55,421 nt of DNA, taken from JAVBNH01 sp031551635. Its GTDB lineage: Bacteria; Bacillota; Clostridia; Oscillospirales; Acutalibacteraceae. The stretch is taken from assembly GCA_031551635.1 (NCBI GenBank), contig JAVBNH010000017.1, forward strand, positions 1 to 55,421, written 5' to 3'. Below the pieces are notes generated by a model. The model saw only the letters and a list, made by a program, of their open reading frames with translations. It made no database searches and was not told the DNA's origin. Below are positions 32,471 through 40,894 of the stretch, in pieces (positions within the stretch are counted from its first letter, which is position 1; each line of letters begins with the position of its first letter). Both the position numbers and the translations under genes were made by a program.

Positions 32471-33307
32471 CTATTTATTATAAAATATTTTTATATGTCT
32501 CTTAACATTTTCATAAACTCCCATGACCATTTCGGACGAGAGCTTGAAATATTCGGCAGAGGTAACAGTCGTGCAGTAATTTTTTGCATACAGAGCAAGG
32601 CTGTCAAAACTTGCAGTTGCGATATTTATTTTTCTCACACCGTTTTTAATTGCAGTGCGGAACATTTCATCGGTAATACCAGTCCCGCCGTGAAGCACCA
32701 AGGGCACCTCAACATTATTATAAATCTGTGAAAGAACATCAAAACGAAGCTCCGGTAAAACAGGATAATTGCCGTGAGCATTGCCAATCGCTACCGCCAA
32801 AGCGTCTATTTTTGTCTTTTCGCAAAACTCCAGAGCCATTCCGGGGTCAGTATATGAGATTATATGCTCAGCGCTGTCGCCCTCATTCCCTCCGACAACA
32901 CCCAACTCAGCCTCAACCGAAGCTCCGAAAGCCTCAGCCTTACTCGAAATCAGGTTTGTCAGCGCTATGTTTTCCTCAAAAGGCAGTAAAGAAGCATCCA
33001 GCATAACTGAGGTGAAGCCGTAATCAAGCGCCATGTCAACACATTCGGGTGTTAAACCGTGGTCGAGGTGTACACAAACATCGACAGAGGCGCTTTTTGC
33101 GGCATTTACCATCATGGGCGCCATTAGCTCAAGCGGAGAATTTTTCAATCTTTTTTCCGCAATCTGAATAATAACCGGTACTGAATATTCCTCAGCGGCA
33201 TTTAAAACGCCCATAAGCATTTCCATGTTGCCGACGCTGAACGCGCCGACAGCGCATTTTTCTTCTTCGGCATATTTAAGCACAGTTTTTAAATCGACAA
33301 GAGCCAA
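32471..33307 (-). CDS. iolJ: Class II aldolase, likely 6-phospho-5-dehydro-2-deoxygluconate aldolase
   Basis: A 278-residue zinc-dependent class II aldolase of the fructose-bisphosphate family. Zinc and substrate residues are in VHLDHGLTPE, GNAHGNYP and VLHGGTGITDEMF. Being the first gene of the iol run it most likely splits the phosphorylated keto-deoxy-gluconate to dihydroxyacetone phosphate and malonic semialdehyde, but fructose or tagatose bisphosphate activity cannot be ruled out. The start is TTG at 33307 behind GGGAG with 7-base spacing. Its promoter is probably at 33531-33559. Confidence 0.88.
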   Translation of the reverse strand: MALVDLKTVLKYAEEEKCAVGAFSVGNMEMLMGVLNAAEEYSVPVIIQIAEKRLKNSPLELMAPMMVNAAKSASVDVCVHLDHGLTPECVDMALDYGFTSVMLDASLLPFEENIALTNLISSKAEAFGASVEAELGVVGGNEGDSAEHIISYTDPGMALEFCEKTKIDALAVAIGNAHGNYPVLPELRFDVLSQIYNNVEVPLVLHGGTGITDEMFRTAIKNGVRKINIATASFDSLALYAKNYCTTVTSAEYFKLSSEMVMGVYENVKRHIKIFYNK

Positions 33308-33337
33308 AATCTCACTCCCTGAATGTCATAAAAATGC

Positions 33338-33412
33338 AAATCATAAAATACAATGTTCTCTGAAACTATTGCGAGCTCTGCTCGCTTAGAGATTCGTGAG
33401 GTCATTATACCA
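33338..33412. repeat. 75-bp palindromic repeat, copy 1
   Basis: Identical at 70 of 75 positions to copy 2 at 33465-33539. It folds as nested stems: an inner GCGAGC/GCTCGC hairpin, then TCTCT/AGAGA and outer CAATG/CATTAT-type pairing. On the minus strand its first bases include TATAAT. Both copies lie upstream of the iol cluster. The 52 bases between copies contain a further perfect hairpin, CATCCTGC/GCAGGATG. Confidence 0.8.
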
Positions 33413-33464
33413 TGATTTCATCCTGCGCAAGCAGGATGCGCGGCAACGCCGAGGTGCGAAGCCC

Positions 33465-33539
33465 AAATCATAAGATACAATGTTCTCCGAAGCTATTACG
33501 AGCTCTGCTCGTTTAGAGATTCGTGAGGTCATTATACCA
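33465..33539. repeat. 75-bp palindromic repeat, copy 2
   Basis: Compared with copy 1 the inner hairpin is ACGAGC/GCTCGT in place of GCGAGC/GCTCGC, so both sides changed together and pairing is kept. A further change turns a U-A pair of the middle stem into U-G. The right end supplies the -10 box of a minus-strand promoter. Confidence 0.8.
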
Positions 33540-33559
33540 CTATATATAGTAATATTCAA
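33531..33559 (-). promoter_or_regulatory. Likely promoter of the iol operon
   Basis: On the minus strand: -35 TTGAAT (33554-33559) in unique sequence, 17-base spacer, -10 TATAAT (33531-33536) inside repeat copy 2. The transcript would carry both repeats in a leader of about 215 bases ahead of the aldolase gene. Confidence 0.7.
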
Positions 33560-33611
33560 GCAAAAATTTTAAGAATTCACATTTTAAAGATTTAAAGATG
33601 ATAAAAACAGA

Positions 33612-33640
33612 TTGATTTATCCGCGGAATTATGTTATAGT
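33612..33640 (+). promoter_or_regulatory. Promoter of the tRNA-Arg gene
   Basis: -35 TTGATT (33612-33617), 17-base spacer, -10 TATAGT (33635-33640), with the tRNA beginning 19 bases later. Confidence 0.75.
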
Positions 33641-33658
33641 TGAGCATGTTGAAAATTA

Positions 33659-33735
33659 CCGCTCATGGCGCAGTTGGATAACGCAGCAGATTCCGATTCT
33701 GAAGAACGGGGGTTCGAATCCCTCTGAGCGGGCCA
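33659..33735 (+). tRNA. tRNA-Arg (anticodon CCG)
   Basis: A 77-base cloverleaf with a perfect 7-bp acceptor stem (CCGCTCA/TGAGCGG), discriminator G and an encoded CCA end. The anticodon loop TTCCGAT gives CCG, reading CGG codons. The T arm (GGGGG TTCGAAT CCCTC) has one G-T pair. The D stem and the base of the anticodon stem each carry one mismatch, within the usual range. Confidence 0.93.
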
Positions 33736-33739
33736 AAAG

Positions 33740-33772
33740 TGCCCTGTCAGGCGAGATGTGACCGACAGGGCA
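33740..33772 (+). terminator. Hairpin just after tRNA-Arg
   Basis: TGCCCTGTC (33740-33748) and GACAGGGCA (33764-33772) form a perfect 9-bp stem 4 bases after the tRNA. There is no T run behind it, so it may be a weak terminator or a processing signal. Confidence 0.5.
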
Positions 33773-33823
33773 ATGAAAAATGATAAATGAGAAATTGTAA
33801 ATTTATTTCTTTTTGTTAACCAA

Positions 33824-33865
33824 ATGTCTAATGTCTAGAATCTAGAATCTAGAATCTAGATTCTA
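33824..33865. repeat. Tandem 7-base TCTAGAA repeat
   Basis: About six units of TCTAGAA or TCTAATG in a row directly before the ABC transporter gene. The tandem ends 19 bases before the TTG start. Confidence 0.75.
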
Positions 33866-33883
33866 AAATTTGGGGTTGTTTTT

Positions 33884-35425
33884 TTGGGAGATGCCTGCGC
33901 GATTGAAATTGTCAATATTTCAAAAACCTTCGGCTCTGTTGTTGCGAACGACAAGGTTTGCATGAAGCTTGCTTATAACGAAATTCTGGCTGTCCTCGGT
34001 GAGAACGGCTCAGGGAAAACTACGCTTATGAACATGCTTTCGGGGATTTATCATCCCGACGAAGGCGAGATTTTGGTTTCCGGTAAACCTGTCTCGATAA
34101 ATTCGCCCAAGGACGCAAGAGAACTGAAAATCGGCATGATTCATCAGCATTTTAAGCTTGTTGACGTGCTCAGTGCCGCGGAAAATATTATTCTCGGTCA
34201 GAAGCAGGGTAAAAATCTTTCTAAAAACGCTCTTGCCGCGAAGATACAAAAGCTTTGCGATGAATACGGCTTCAATATAAATCCATCAAAGAAAATATAT
34301 GACATGTCTGTCAGTGAAAAACAAACTGTTGAAATTCTCAAGCTACTCTACCGCGGCGCGCGAATTCTGATTCTCGATGAGCCGACGGCAGTTTTAACGC
34401 CTCAGGAGACGGATAAGCTGTTTGATATTCTGAGAAATATGAAAAACAACGGCTGTGCGATAATCATTATCACCCACAAGCTCAATGAGGTTATGTCAAT
34501 CAGCGACACTGTCACAGTTCTTCGCAAGGGCAAGAGCATTTCGACAGTCGTAACAGCCGAAACAAACCCTTTGGAACTCACTGAGTTAATGGTCGGGCGT
34601 AAGGTTTCGCTTGAAATCGAAAGACCGGATTACGCGGATAAAAAAGCGATGTTTGAGGTTCATCATCTCAGCGTGAAAAATGAGGAGGGCTTATTCGCTC
34701 TCAAGGATTTGAATTTCCACCTTAATTCCGGTGAAATCCTGGGCGTTGCCGGTGTCGCCGGAAGCGGCCAAAGGGAGCTTTGCGAAACAGTCGCAGGGCT
34801 TTTAAATGCCGATAAGGGTGCGATACTTTATAATGAGGAAAACATACTGGGCAAAACGCCTTCCGAAATTATCGAGCTTGGGATTTCGATGAGCTTTATT
34901 CCTGAGGACAGGCTCGGTATGGGGCTTGTCGCCTCGATGGACATAACAAACAATATGCTTCTGAAGTCCTATAAAAAAGGAAAATCACCCCTGATTAACC
35001 TCAAACCCGCAAAGGAGCTTGCACTTGAGCTTATCGAAAAGCTTGAAATTTCAACTCCGGGCGAGTCAACACCAGTGCGTCAGCTCTCTGGAGGCAATGT
35101 TCAGAAGGTGCTTCTCGGGCGCGAGATAGAGAGTAATCCGAACCTCTTGATAACCGCTTACCCTGTACGCGGTCTTGACATAAATTCTTCTTACAAGATA
35201 TATGACCTTTTAAATGAGCAAAAGAAAAAAGGCGTCGCTGTGCTTTTTATCGGTGAGGATTTAGATGTTCTGCTTGCGCTCAGCGATAGAATTCTTGTTT
35301 TGTGCCACGGTGAAATAACAGGAATAGTAGACGCGAAAACAGCGACAAAGGAAGAAATCGGACTGCTGATGACCGGTGAAAAAAAGCTTGGAGCCGCTGC
35401 GGAAAAGGAGGAAGACAATGGCTGA
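33884..35425 (+). CDS. BMP/nucleoside-type ABC transporter, ATP-binding protein
   Basis: A 513-residue double ATPase of the type that serves BMP-family (nucleoside or purine) uptake systems such as YufO of Bacillus. The first domain has Walker A GENGSGKTTLMNML, signature VSEKQTVEILKLL and Walker B ILILDEPTAVLT. The second has the degenerate GVAGSGQRELCETVAGL and signature RQLSGGNVQKVLLGRE, with the usual missing Walker B catalytic residue (LLITAYPVRGLDI). Start TTG 33884 follows GGGG by 8 bases. It overlaps the first permease gene by 8 bases. Confidence 0.9.
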   Translation: MGDACAIEIVNISKTFGSVVANDKVCMKLAYNEILAVLGENGSGKTTLMNMLSGIYHPDEGEILVSGKPVSINSPKDARELKIGMIHQHFKLVDVLSAAENIILGQKQGKNLSKNALAAKIQKLCDEYGFNINPSKKIYDMSVSEKQTVEILKLLYRGARILILDEPTAVLTPQETDKLFDILRNMKNNGCAIIIITHKLNEVMSISDTVTVLRKGKSISTVVTAETNPLELTELMVGRKVSLEIERPDYADKKAMFEVHHLSVKNEEGLFALKDLNFHLNSGEILGVAGVAGSGQRELCETVAGLLNADKGAILYNEENILGKTPSEIIELGISMSFIPEDRLGMGLVASMDITNNMLLKSYKKGKSPLINLKPAKELALELIEKLEISTPGESTPVRQLSGGNVQKVLLGREIESNPNLLITAYPVRGLDINSSYKIYDLLNEQKKKGVAVLFIGEDLDVLLALSDRILVLCHGEITGIVDAKTATKEEIGLLMTGEKKLGAAAEKEEDNG

Positions 35426-36530
35426 TTCAAAAAATGTCAAAACTCCCATTTTACGCATAGCTAAACGGAAGGAACGCAGTAAAAAGGAAATTTTCATGCT
35501 GCAGGTCTGGTCCTTTCTCTTTGCGATTGTCGCCGGAGGTCTTTTTATTCTAATCCTCGGGCATAATCCGATTGAAGCTTATGCCGAAATTATTAAAGGC
35601 GCGTTTAAGGGCTCAAAACGCGACTCTCTCGCGGGAATACGGCAGACAGTAATTCTTTTCGTCCCTCTCCTGCTGACCGCCCTCGGGCTGTCGCTTGCTT
35701 ATAAAACAAAATTCTGGAACATCGGCGGCGAGGGTCAGATACTTATGGGTGCTATCTTCGCGTCATATTTCGCACTCTATAATACAGATAATCCCGTCAA
35801 AATTCCGAAACCGCTTGTGTTGTTGATTATGTTCCTAGCGGGCGCACTTGGCGGCGGAATAATGGCGCTCATTCCGGCGATATTCAAAACACGATTCGGC
35901 ACAAATGAGACATTATTTACATTGATGCTGAACTATATTGCCCTGTATTTTTTAAATTACCTCTTGTCTGGTCCATGGCAGAGAACACCCGGCTTCGCTA
36001 GTATCGGTCTTTTTCATGAATCTACAGATTTATGGGAGATTAACGGCTTTCATCTGGGGATATTATTTGCTGTGCTGATGATTTTTGCTGTGCATATTTA
36101 TATGAAAAAGACAAAAAGCGGATACGAAATGAGCGTTGTGGGTGAGAGCCAGCCGACGGCGAGGTATGCCGGAATGAGTGTTAAAAAAATCATTCTGCGC
36201 ACAATGTTTTTGTCCGGAGCGATATGCGGTATTGTCGGCATGATTAATGTTTCGGTAAACCATACAATCACAGACGGAATAACAGGCGGTGTCGGATTTT
36301 CGGCGATTACTATCGCATGGCTCGCGAATTTCAACGCCTTTGCAATGGCTCTCATAGCCGCTTTATTCAGCATTCTCTCGAAGGGCAGCATGGTCATGCA
36401 AACCGCTATCGGCATTTCTTCCTTCGCGGCGGATGTGCTTCAGGGGATTATACTCTTCAGTTTTTTAGGCTTCAGCTTCTTTTCGACTTATAGGCTTCAA
36501 TTTAAAGGTATTGAAAGGAAGGAAATATAG
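35418..36530 (+). CDS. BMP/nucleoside-type ABC transporter, permease 1
   Basis: A 370-residue membrane protein with about ten hydrophobic segments of the YufP type. It carries GLSLAYKTKFWNIGGEGQ, the family's conserved loop after helix 2, and AGMSVKKIILRTMFLSGA near residue 250, which contacts the ATPase. The start is placed at ATG 35418 behind AAGGAGG. It is translated with the ATPase gene upstream (8-base overlap) and with permease 2 downstream. Confidence 0.9.
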   Translation: MADSKNVKTPILRIAKRKERSKKEIFMLQVWSFLFAIVAGGLFILILGHNPIEAYAEIIKGAFKGSKRDSLAGIRQTVILFVPLLLTALGLSLAYKTKFWNIGGEGQILMGAIFASYFALYNTDNPVKIPKPLVLLIMFLAGALGGGIMALIPAIFKTRFGTNETLFTLMLNYIALYFLNYLLSGPWQRTPGFASIGLFHESTDLWEINGFHLGILFAVLMIFAVHIYMKKTKSGYEMSVVGESQPTARYAGMSVKKIILRTMFLSGAICGIVGMINVSVNHTITDGITGGVGFSAITIAWLANFNAFAMALIAALFSILSKGSMVMQTAIGISSFAADVLQGIILFSFLGFSFFSTYRLQFKGIERKEI

Positions 36531-36531
36531 T

Positions 36532-37491
36532 ATGGATTTGCTGTTGAATTTTCTTTACGCGTCAATAGTCGCAGCTACTCCCCTTCTTTTTGGTACTCTC
36601 GGTGAAATTATAAGCGAAAAGGTCGGAAATCTCAATCTGGGTGTTGAGGGAATGATGTGGCTAGGGGCTTTTTCCGGATTTTTTATTGCTTATAGAACCG
36701 AAAGCCTGCTCTTGACCTTACTCGCGTCTTTTGCACTGGCAGCAATGGGAGCAGCTATTTACGCCTTTCTGACGGTGACACTAAAGGCAAATCAGAATGT
36801 GACCGGCCTGACGCTTACACTCTTCGGCATAGGTCTCGCGAAGGTTCTCGGTACCGCTATGACGACATCCTTGGGAGGAAAATCACCTATCACAACTCCC
36901 GCGTTCAATGAAAAGCTCGCGCCGCTGCACATACCCTTCCTAAGCGATATTCCCGTAGTCGGCAAGTTGATTTTCAGCCACAGCATATTAGTGTATTTAA
37001 TTGTTGCATTGTGTCTTTTTGCCTATTTTTATTTCAAACGCACTCAAAACGGGCTTAACATAAGGGCAATCGGCGAGAATCCGGCTGCGGCTGACGCGGC
37101 TGGTATCAATGTTTCGCTGCAAAAATATATTCATATAATAATAGGCGGAGGAATCTGCGGAATCGGCGGTGCTTTTATGTCGATTATTTCCACAAACGGC
37201 AGCTGGCAGGCAGGCGGAGTTGTTAACGGTGCGGGCTGGATAGCTGTCGCTCTGGTTATTTTCGCAAGCTGGAATCCGGCGAGAGCGATACTCGGCTCCT
37301 TTGTTTTCGGAATGTTCGCAAGCTTAAAGAACTACATTCCGGCAGCGGTAATAGACCTTCCACCTGCGATTTATCAGATGCTTCCATTCCTGCTGACTAC
37401 AATAGTTTTAATAATAACCTCAATAAAAAAAAGCAGGGAGAATCAACAGCCTGCTTCTTGCGGAGTGAATTATTACCGCGAGGAAAGGTGA
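36532..37491 (+). CDS. BMP/nucleoside-type ABC transporter, permease 2
   Basis: A 319-residue YufQ-type permease with about nine hydrophobic segments. It has ATPLLFGTLGEIISEKVGNL, the LNLGVEGMMWLGAFSGF signature of this family and an ATPase-coupling loop (IRAIGENPAAADAAGINV). The start is set at ATG 36532, one base after the permease 1 stop, with AAGGA eight bases upstream. No periplasmic-type BMP lipoprotein gene follows or precedes the three genes. Confidence 0.9.
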   Translation: MDLLLNFLYASIVAATPLLFGTLGEIISEKVGNLNLGVEGMMWLGAFSGFFIAYRTESLLLTLLASFALAAMGAAIYAFLTVTLKANQNVTGLTLTLFGIGLAKVLGTAMTTSLGGKSPITTPAFNEKLAPLHIPFLSDIPVVGKLIFSHSILVYLIVALCLFAYFYFKRTQNGLNIRAIGENPAAADAAGINVSLQKYIHIIIGGGICGIGGAFMSIISTNGSWQAGGVVNGAGWIAVALVIFASWNPARAILGSFVFGMFASLKNYIPAAVIDLPPAIYQMLPFLLTTIVLIITSIKKSRENQQPASCGVNYYREER

Positions 37492-37504
37492 ATTTTGTGT
37501 CTGC

Positions 37505-37544
37505 TAAGTATAAGTAATAAATAATAAGTAATAAGTAATAGTTA
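37505..37544. repeat. AGTAATA tandem repeat
   Basis: A run of TAAGTAATA-like 7-base units between the convergent permease and sialidase-like genes. The sialidase stop is followed by a short TCTAA unit. Confidence 0.6.
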
Positions 37545-37569
37545 TTTTTGCTAGCCAAAAACCTAAAAT

Positions 37570-38895
37570 CTAAGTAACCGGTACTTTATGGAATGTTTGG
37601 TAGTTTGCGTCGTGGAAGTTTCTTGCTTTATTGAAGGCTGTTCTGCTTAAAACGAGCAGGTTTTTTCCGTCAAATTCGAAGGCGGGGTAATTAAAGCCAA
37701 CCTCTGACGGGTCAAGGTTTTCATAGTTTAAAATGTCTTCAACGAACTCCCAATTTACTAAGTCACATGATTTGTAAAGCGATAAGATATTTCTTTTCGG
37801 CGGTCTGTTTCCAATGGCGAAATAGAGCTCGCCGATTTTTTTTACCTCAAACTTTGTGTGTGCCATCGGAAAATCAATAACCCTTAAAAATTCAAGCCCT
37901 CTTTCGGTCTTTTCATTATTCATTCTGAGCTGCAGCGAAATATCCTGTGCGTACCGAAGCATATTAATTATTGAACCGTCCGGAGCTTCAACGACATTAC
38001 CCTCAATTGCACCGGCTCTGACCTCTATAGCATTTTCCCAGCTGGAATCATGTTTCAAAAAGTCGCAAATATGCCAGTTTTCAGCTTTAAGCAAATCGGC
38101 GTTTTCATCAATCGAAATAACGGAATTTCTATACTCCAGCTTTGTCCAAGAGCCGTACTCAACTGCTGTCCAAAGCCTTCCGTGAGTGTTTATCACTGTC
38201 ACGGGTGCCTTATGGAAACCGTTTTCGCCGCAGGAGCAGGAACCGCGGCAGATAACAGTCGGCGCGGACCATGTCCTGCCCTCGTCGTCGCTTCTGCCAA
38301 TTAGTAAATCGCCGTATTCGGTTGAGGTAGAGAGCATATAGAGAGCGTCTTTGTGATAAAAAAGCTTACCCCAGAAGCAGGGAAACAGCTCGCAAACATA
38401 ATTCCATGTCTCGCCACCATCGTCTGATTCGCAGATTACTGTTAAATTTTGCGGGAATTTGCTCTTATAAATATCCATCGAGGTGAGGATTTTTCCCGAA
38501 GGCAAAAGACAAATCGATGGACTGCAAAGCGAAAAGCCCGAAAACGAATAAATTTCGTCTTCAGGATGAAGATAGTTGACAACAATGCCCGGAGCAAACC
38601 CGGTTCTGAAAAGCCGTTGTTTGCTTCGGGAGTTTTTTGTTTCTATGTATACTTTATAATCGGTTTCATCCTCGAGAGAGTCAATTATAAGCTTTTTTTC
38701 ACTGCTTTTAAAGCTTTTCCAATCGTTAACTTCTCTCACAGAATAATAGACGGTGTACTCGCCTTCGCAATTGCTTATCTGCAGCTCAACGCTGCTAATA
38801 TGCGGCGCAAGCCTTGATATATATGGCAGTTTTGCCTCATCAGAGAGCATCGCGGGAGTGTATGGAGCATAATTCCAGTTTGAATATCCAAACAT
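37570..38895 (-). CDS. Sialidase-like BNR/Asp-box protein, apparently cytoplasmic
   Basis: A 441-residue protein with a beta-propeller of the sialidase superfamily. Two Asp-boxes are clear, SDDGGETW near residue 150 and SDDEGRTW near 195. An N-terminal fibronectin-III-like domain (about 25-105) precedes it. A classic signal peptide is absent, which is unusual for exo-sialidases. The catalytic Tyr/Glu pair and the FRIP arginine triad cannot be confirmed by eye, so enzyme activity is uncertain. It begins 4 bases after a lone ABC ATPase gene on the minus strand. Confidence 0.75.
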   Translation of the reverse strand: MFGYSNWNYAPYTPAMLSDEAKLPYISRLAPHISSVELQISNCEGEYTVYYSVREVNDWKSFKSSEKKLIIDSLEDETDYKVYIETKNSRSKQRLFRTGFAPGIVVNYLHPEDEIYSFSGFSLCSPSICLLPSGKILTSMDIYKSKFPQNLTVICESDDGGETWNYVCELFPCFWGKLFYHKDALYMLSTSTEYGDLLIGRSDDEGRTWSAPTVICRGSCSCGENGFHKAPVTVINTHGRLWTAVEYGSWTKLEYRNSVISIDENADLLKAENWHICDFLKHDSSWENAIEVRAGAIEGNVVEAPDGSIINMLRYAQDISLQLRMNNEKTERGLEFLRVIDFPMAHTKFEVKKIGELYFAIGNRPPKRNILSLYKSCDLVNWEFVEDILNYENLDPSEVGFNYPAFEFDGKNLLVLSRTAFNKARNFHDANYQTFHKVPVT

Positions 38896-38899
38896 AATT

Positions 38900-39583
38900 T
38901 TACCTCAAAGCAATATCTGCAATTATTTTCCCGTCCTGGAATCTGATATTGCGTTTTGCTGATGCGGCAATGTCGTTATCATGTGTAATAAGAATTACTG
39001 TTCGTCCTTCATCATTCAGCTCGGTCAGAATGCGCATAACCTCCGCGCCTGAATGCGAGTCAAGGTTACCTGTCGGCTCGTCGGCAAGAATTATCGGAGG
39101 TCTCGCTGCGACTGCCCGCGCAATAGCGACTCTCTGCTGCTGACCGCCCGACATTTCAGACGGCAGATGGGTAATTCTCTCGTCCAGCCCCACACGCTCA
39201 AGCGCAGCCTGAGCAAGCGAATGCCTTTCCTCGGCGGGCATACCCCTATAAACCAGAGGCAGCTCGACATTTGCCTGAGCTGTCAGGCTCGGAATTAGGT
39301 TATAGCCCTGAAAAATAAAACCGATTTCCTTGTTTCTGATGTCCGAAAGAGTGTCGTCGTCAAGCCCCGAAACATCCTTACCATGAAGGATATATGTACC
39401 GCTTGTCGGCACATCGAGAAGACCGAGCATATTCATGAGCGTTGATTTACCCGAACCTGACTGACCGATGATGGCGACAAACTCGCCTTCATCGATATTT
39501 ATGTCAACACCGTCAAGAGCATGTACCTCATTCTCTCCCGGGTTATAAATTTTATACATGTTTCGGATTTCAATCAAGCTCAT
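38900..39583 (-). CDS. LolD/MacB-type ABC transporter ATP-binding protein
   Basis: A 227-residue ATPase of the LolD/MacB/FtsE group that drives mechanotransmission-type exporters of peptides, lipoproteins or antibiotics. Walker A GQSGSGKSTLMNMLG, signature SEMSGGQQQRVAIARA and Walker B IILADEPTGNLDS are complete. The normal partner, a permease with a large extracellular domain, is not adjacent: metY lies upstream and a sialidase-like gene downstream. It may work with a permease coded elsewhere. Confidence 0.92.
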   Translation of the reverse strand: MSLIEIRNMYKIYNPGENEVHALDGVDINIDEGEFVAIIGQSGSGKSTLMNMLGLLDVPTSGTYILHGKDVSGLDDDTLSDIRNKEIGFIFQGYNLIPSLTAQANVELPLVYRGMPAEERHSLAQAALERVGLDERITHLPSEMSGGQQQRVAIARAVAARPPIILADEPTGNLDSHSGAEVMRILTELNDEGRTVILITHDNDIAASAKRNIRFQDGKIIADIALR

Positions 39584-39605
39584 GACTATACTCCTTTTTT
39601 AACAC

Positions 39606-40880
39606 TTATATTTTTGTCAAGGCATTTTCAATGTCCGCGATAATGTCACCAATATATTCTATTCCGACAGAAAAACGAATAAGGTCGCCGGAACTGCCAG
39701 CGGCTATCATCTGTTCATCCGAGAGCTGGCGGTGCGTGGTACTTGCCGGGTGAAGAACCGAGGTTCGAGCGTCCGCAACGTGAGTAACAATTGCCGCGAG
39801 TTCAAGGCTATCCATGAATTTAACCGCGGCTTCCCTGCCGCCCTTAAGTCCGAAGGAGACAACGCCGCAGCTTCCGTCCGGGAGCTGTTTTTTTGCTAAA
39901 TCATAATATTTGTTTCCGGGGAGCTCCGGATAATTGACCCATGCGACTTCAGTTCGCCCCTCGAGATATTTCGCGACTGCCATAGCGTTTTCGCAGTGGC
40001 GCGGTATACGCAGGAACAAGGTTTCAAGCCCGATATTCAAAAGGAAAGAATTTTGCGGGGAAGGAATCGCTCCTAGGTCACGCATCAGCTGAACGACTGC
40101 TTTTGTTATATATGCGCCCTTTCCGAAACGTTCGGTGTAGGTCACGCCATGATAAGATTCATCGGGAGTTGTCAGCCCTCCGAATTTTTCGTTCTGCGTC
40201 CAGTCAAAATTCCCGCTGTCAACTATAGCTCCGCCGATGGATGTCGCATGCCCGTCCATATATTTTGAGGTGGAATGAACAACAATATCGCAGCCGAATT
40301 CAAACGGACGGCAGTTGACCGGTGTCGCAAAGGTATTATCGATAATAAGCGGAACACCGTTTTTGTGCGCTATTTTCGCAAATTTCTCAATATCTATAAT
40401 TTGCAAAGAGGGATTGGAAATTGTTTCGCCGAAGAGAGCTTTGGTATTATCCCTAAACGCCGCCTGAATTTCTTCCTCACTTGAATCAACGCTGATAAAG
40501 GTGAAGTCGATACCCATTTTCCGCATGGTTACATTAAAAAGGTTGAATGAACCGCCGTAAATTTCCGAGGTGCTGACTATATGGTCACCTGCCCCGGCGA
40601 TATTAAGAATTGCGTAAAAAGTCGCTGCCTGCCCTGAGGAGGTCAACACTGCTGCAACGCCGCCCTCAAGGTCGGCAATTTTCGCCGCGACATGGTCATT
40701 TGTCGGATTCTGTAGTCTTGAATAGAAATATCCTGACTCTTCAAGGTCAAAAAGCTTACCCATATGCTCGCTGGACTCATATTTATAAGTTGTACTTTGA
40801 ATAATCGGGAGGATACGCGGCTCACCGTTTTCAGGTGTATAGCCGGATTGTATGCATTTTGTATTTATATGCTTGCTCAT
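39606..40880 (-). CDS. metY: O-acetylhomoserine aminocarboxypropyltransferase / sulfhydrylase
   Basis: A 424-residue PLP enzyme of the Cys/Met-metabolism family that turns O-acetylhomoserine plus sulfide into homocysteine. PLP-binding parts include SSGQAATFYAILNIAGAGDH, DNTFATPVNCRPFEFG, and the lysine in VVHSTSKYMDGHATSIGG. Length and start (KHINTKCIQSGYTPENGEPR) match MetY more than the shorter MetB/MetC. It follows an ApgM-like gene by 14 bases, suggesting shared use of homoserine intermediates. Confidence 0.92.
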   Translation of the reverse strand: MSKHINTKCIQSGYTPENGEPRILPIIQSTTYKYESSEHMGKLFDLEESGYFYSRLQNPTNDHVAAKIADLEGGVAAVLTSSGQAATFYAILNIAGAGDHIVSTSEIYGGSFNLFNVTMRKMGIDFTFISVDSSEEEIQAAFRDNTKALFGETISNPSLQIIDIEKFAKIAHKNGVPLIIDNTFATPVNCRPFEFGCDIVVHSTSKYMDGHATSIGGAIVDSGNFDWTQNEKFGGLTTPDESYHGVTYTERFGKGAYITKAVVQLMRDLGAIPSPQNSFLLNIGLETLFLRIPRHCENAMAVAKYLEGRTEVAWVNYPELPGNKYYDLAKKQLPDGSCGVVSFGLKGGREAAVKFMDSLELAAIVTHVADARTSVLHPASTTHRQLSDEQMIAAGSSGDLIRFSVGIEYIGDIIADIENALTKI

Positions 40881-40894
40881 TATTAAGCCTCATT

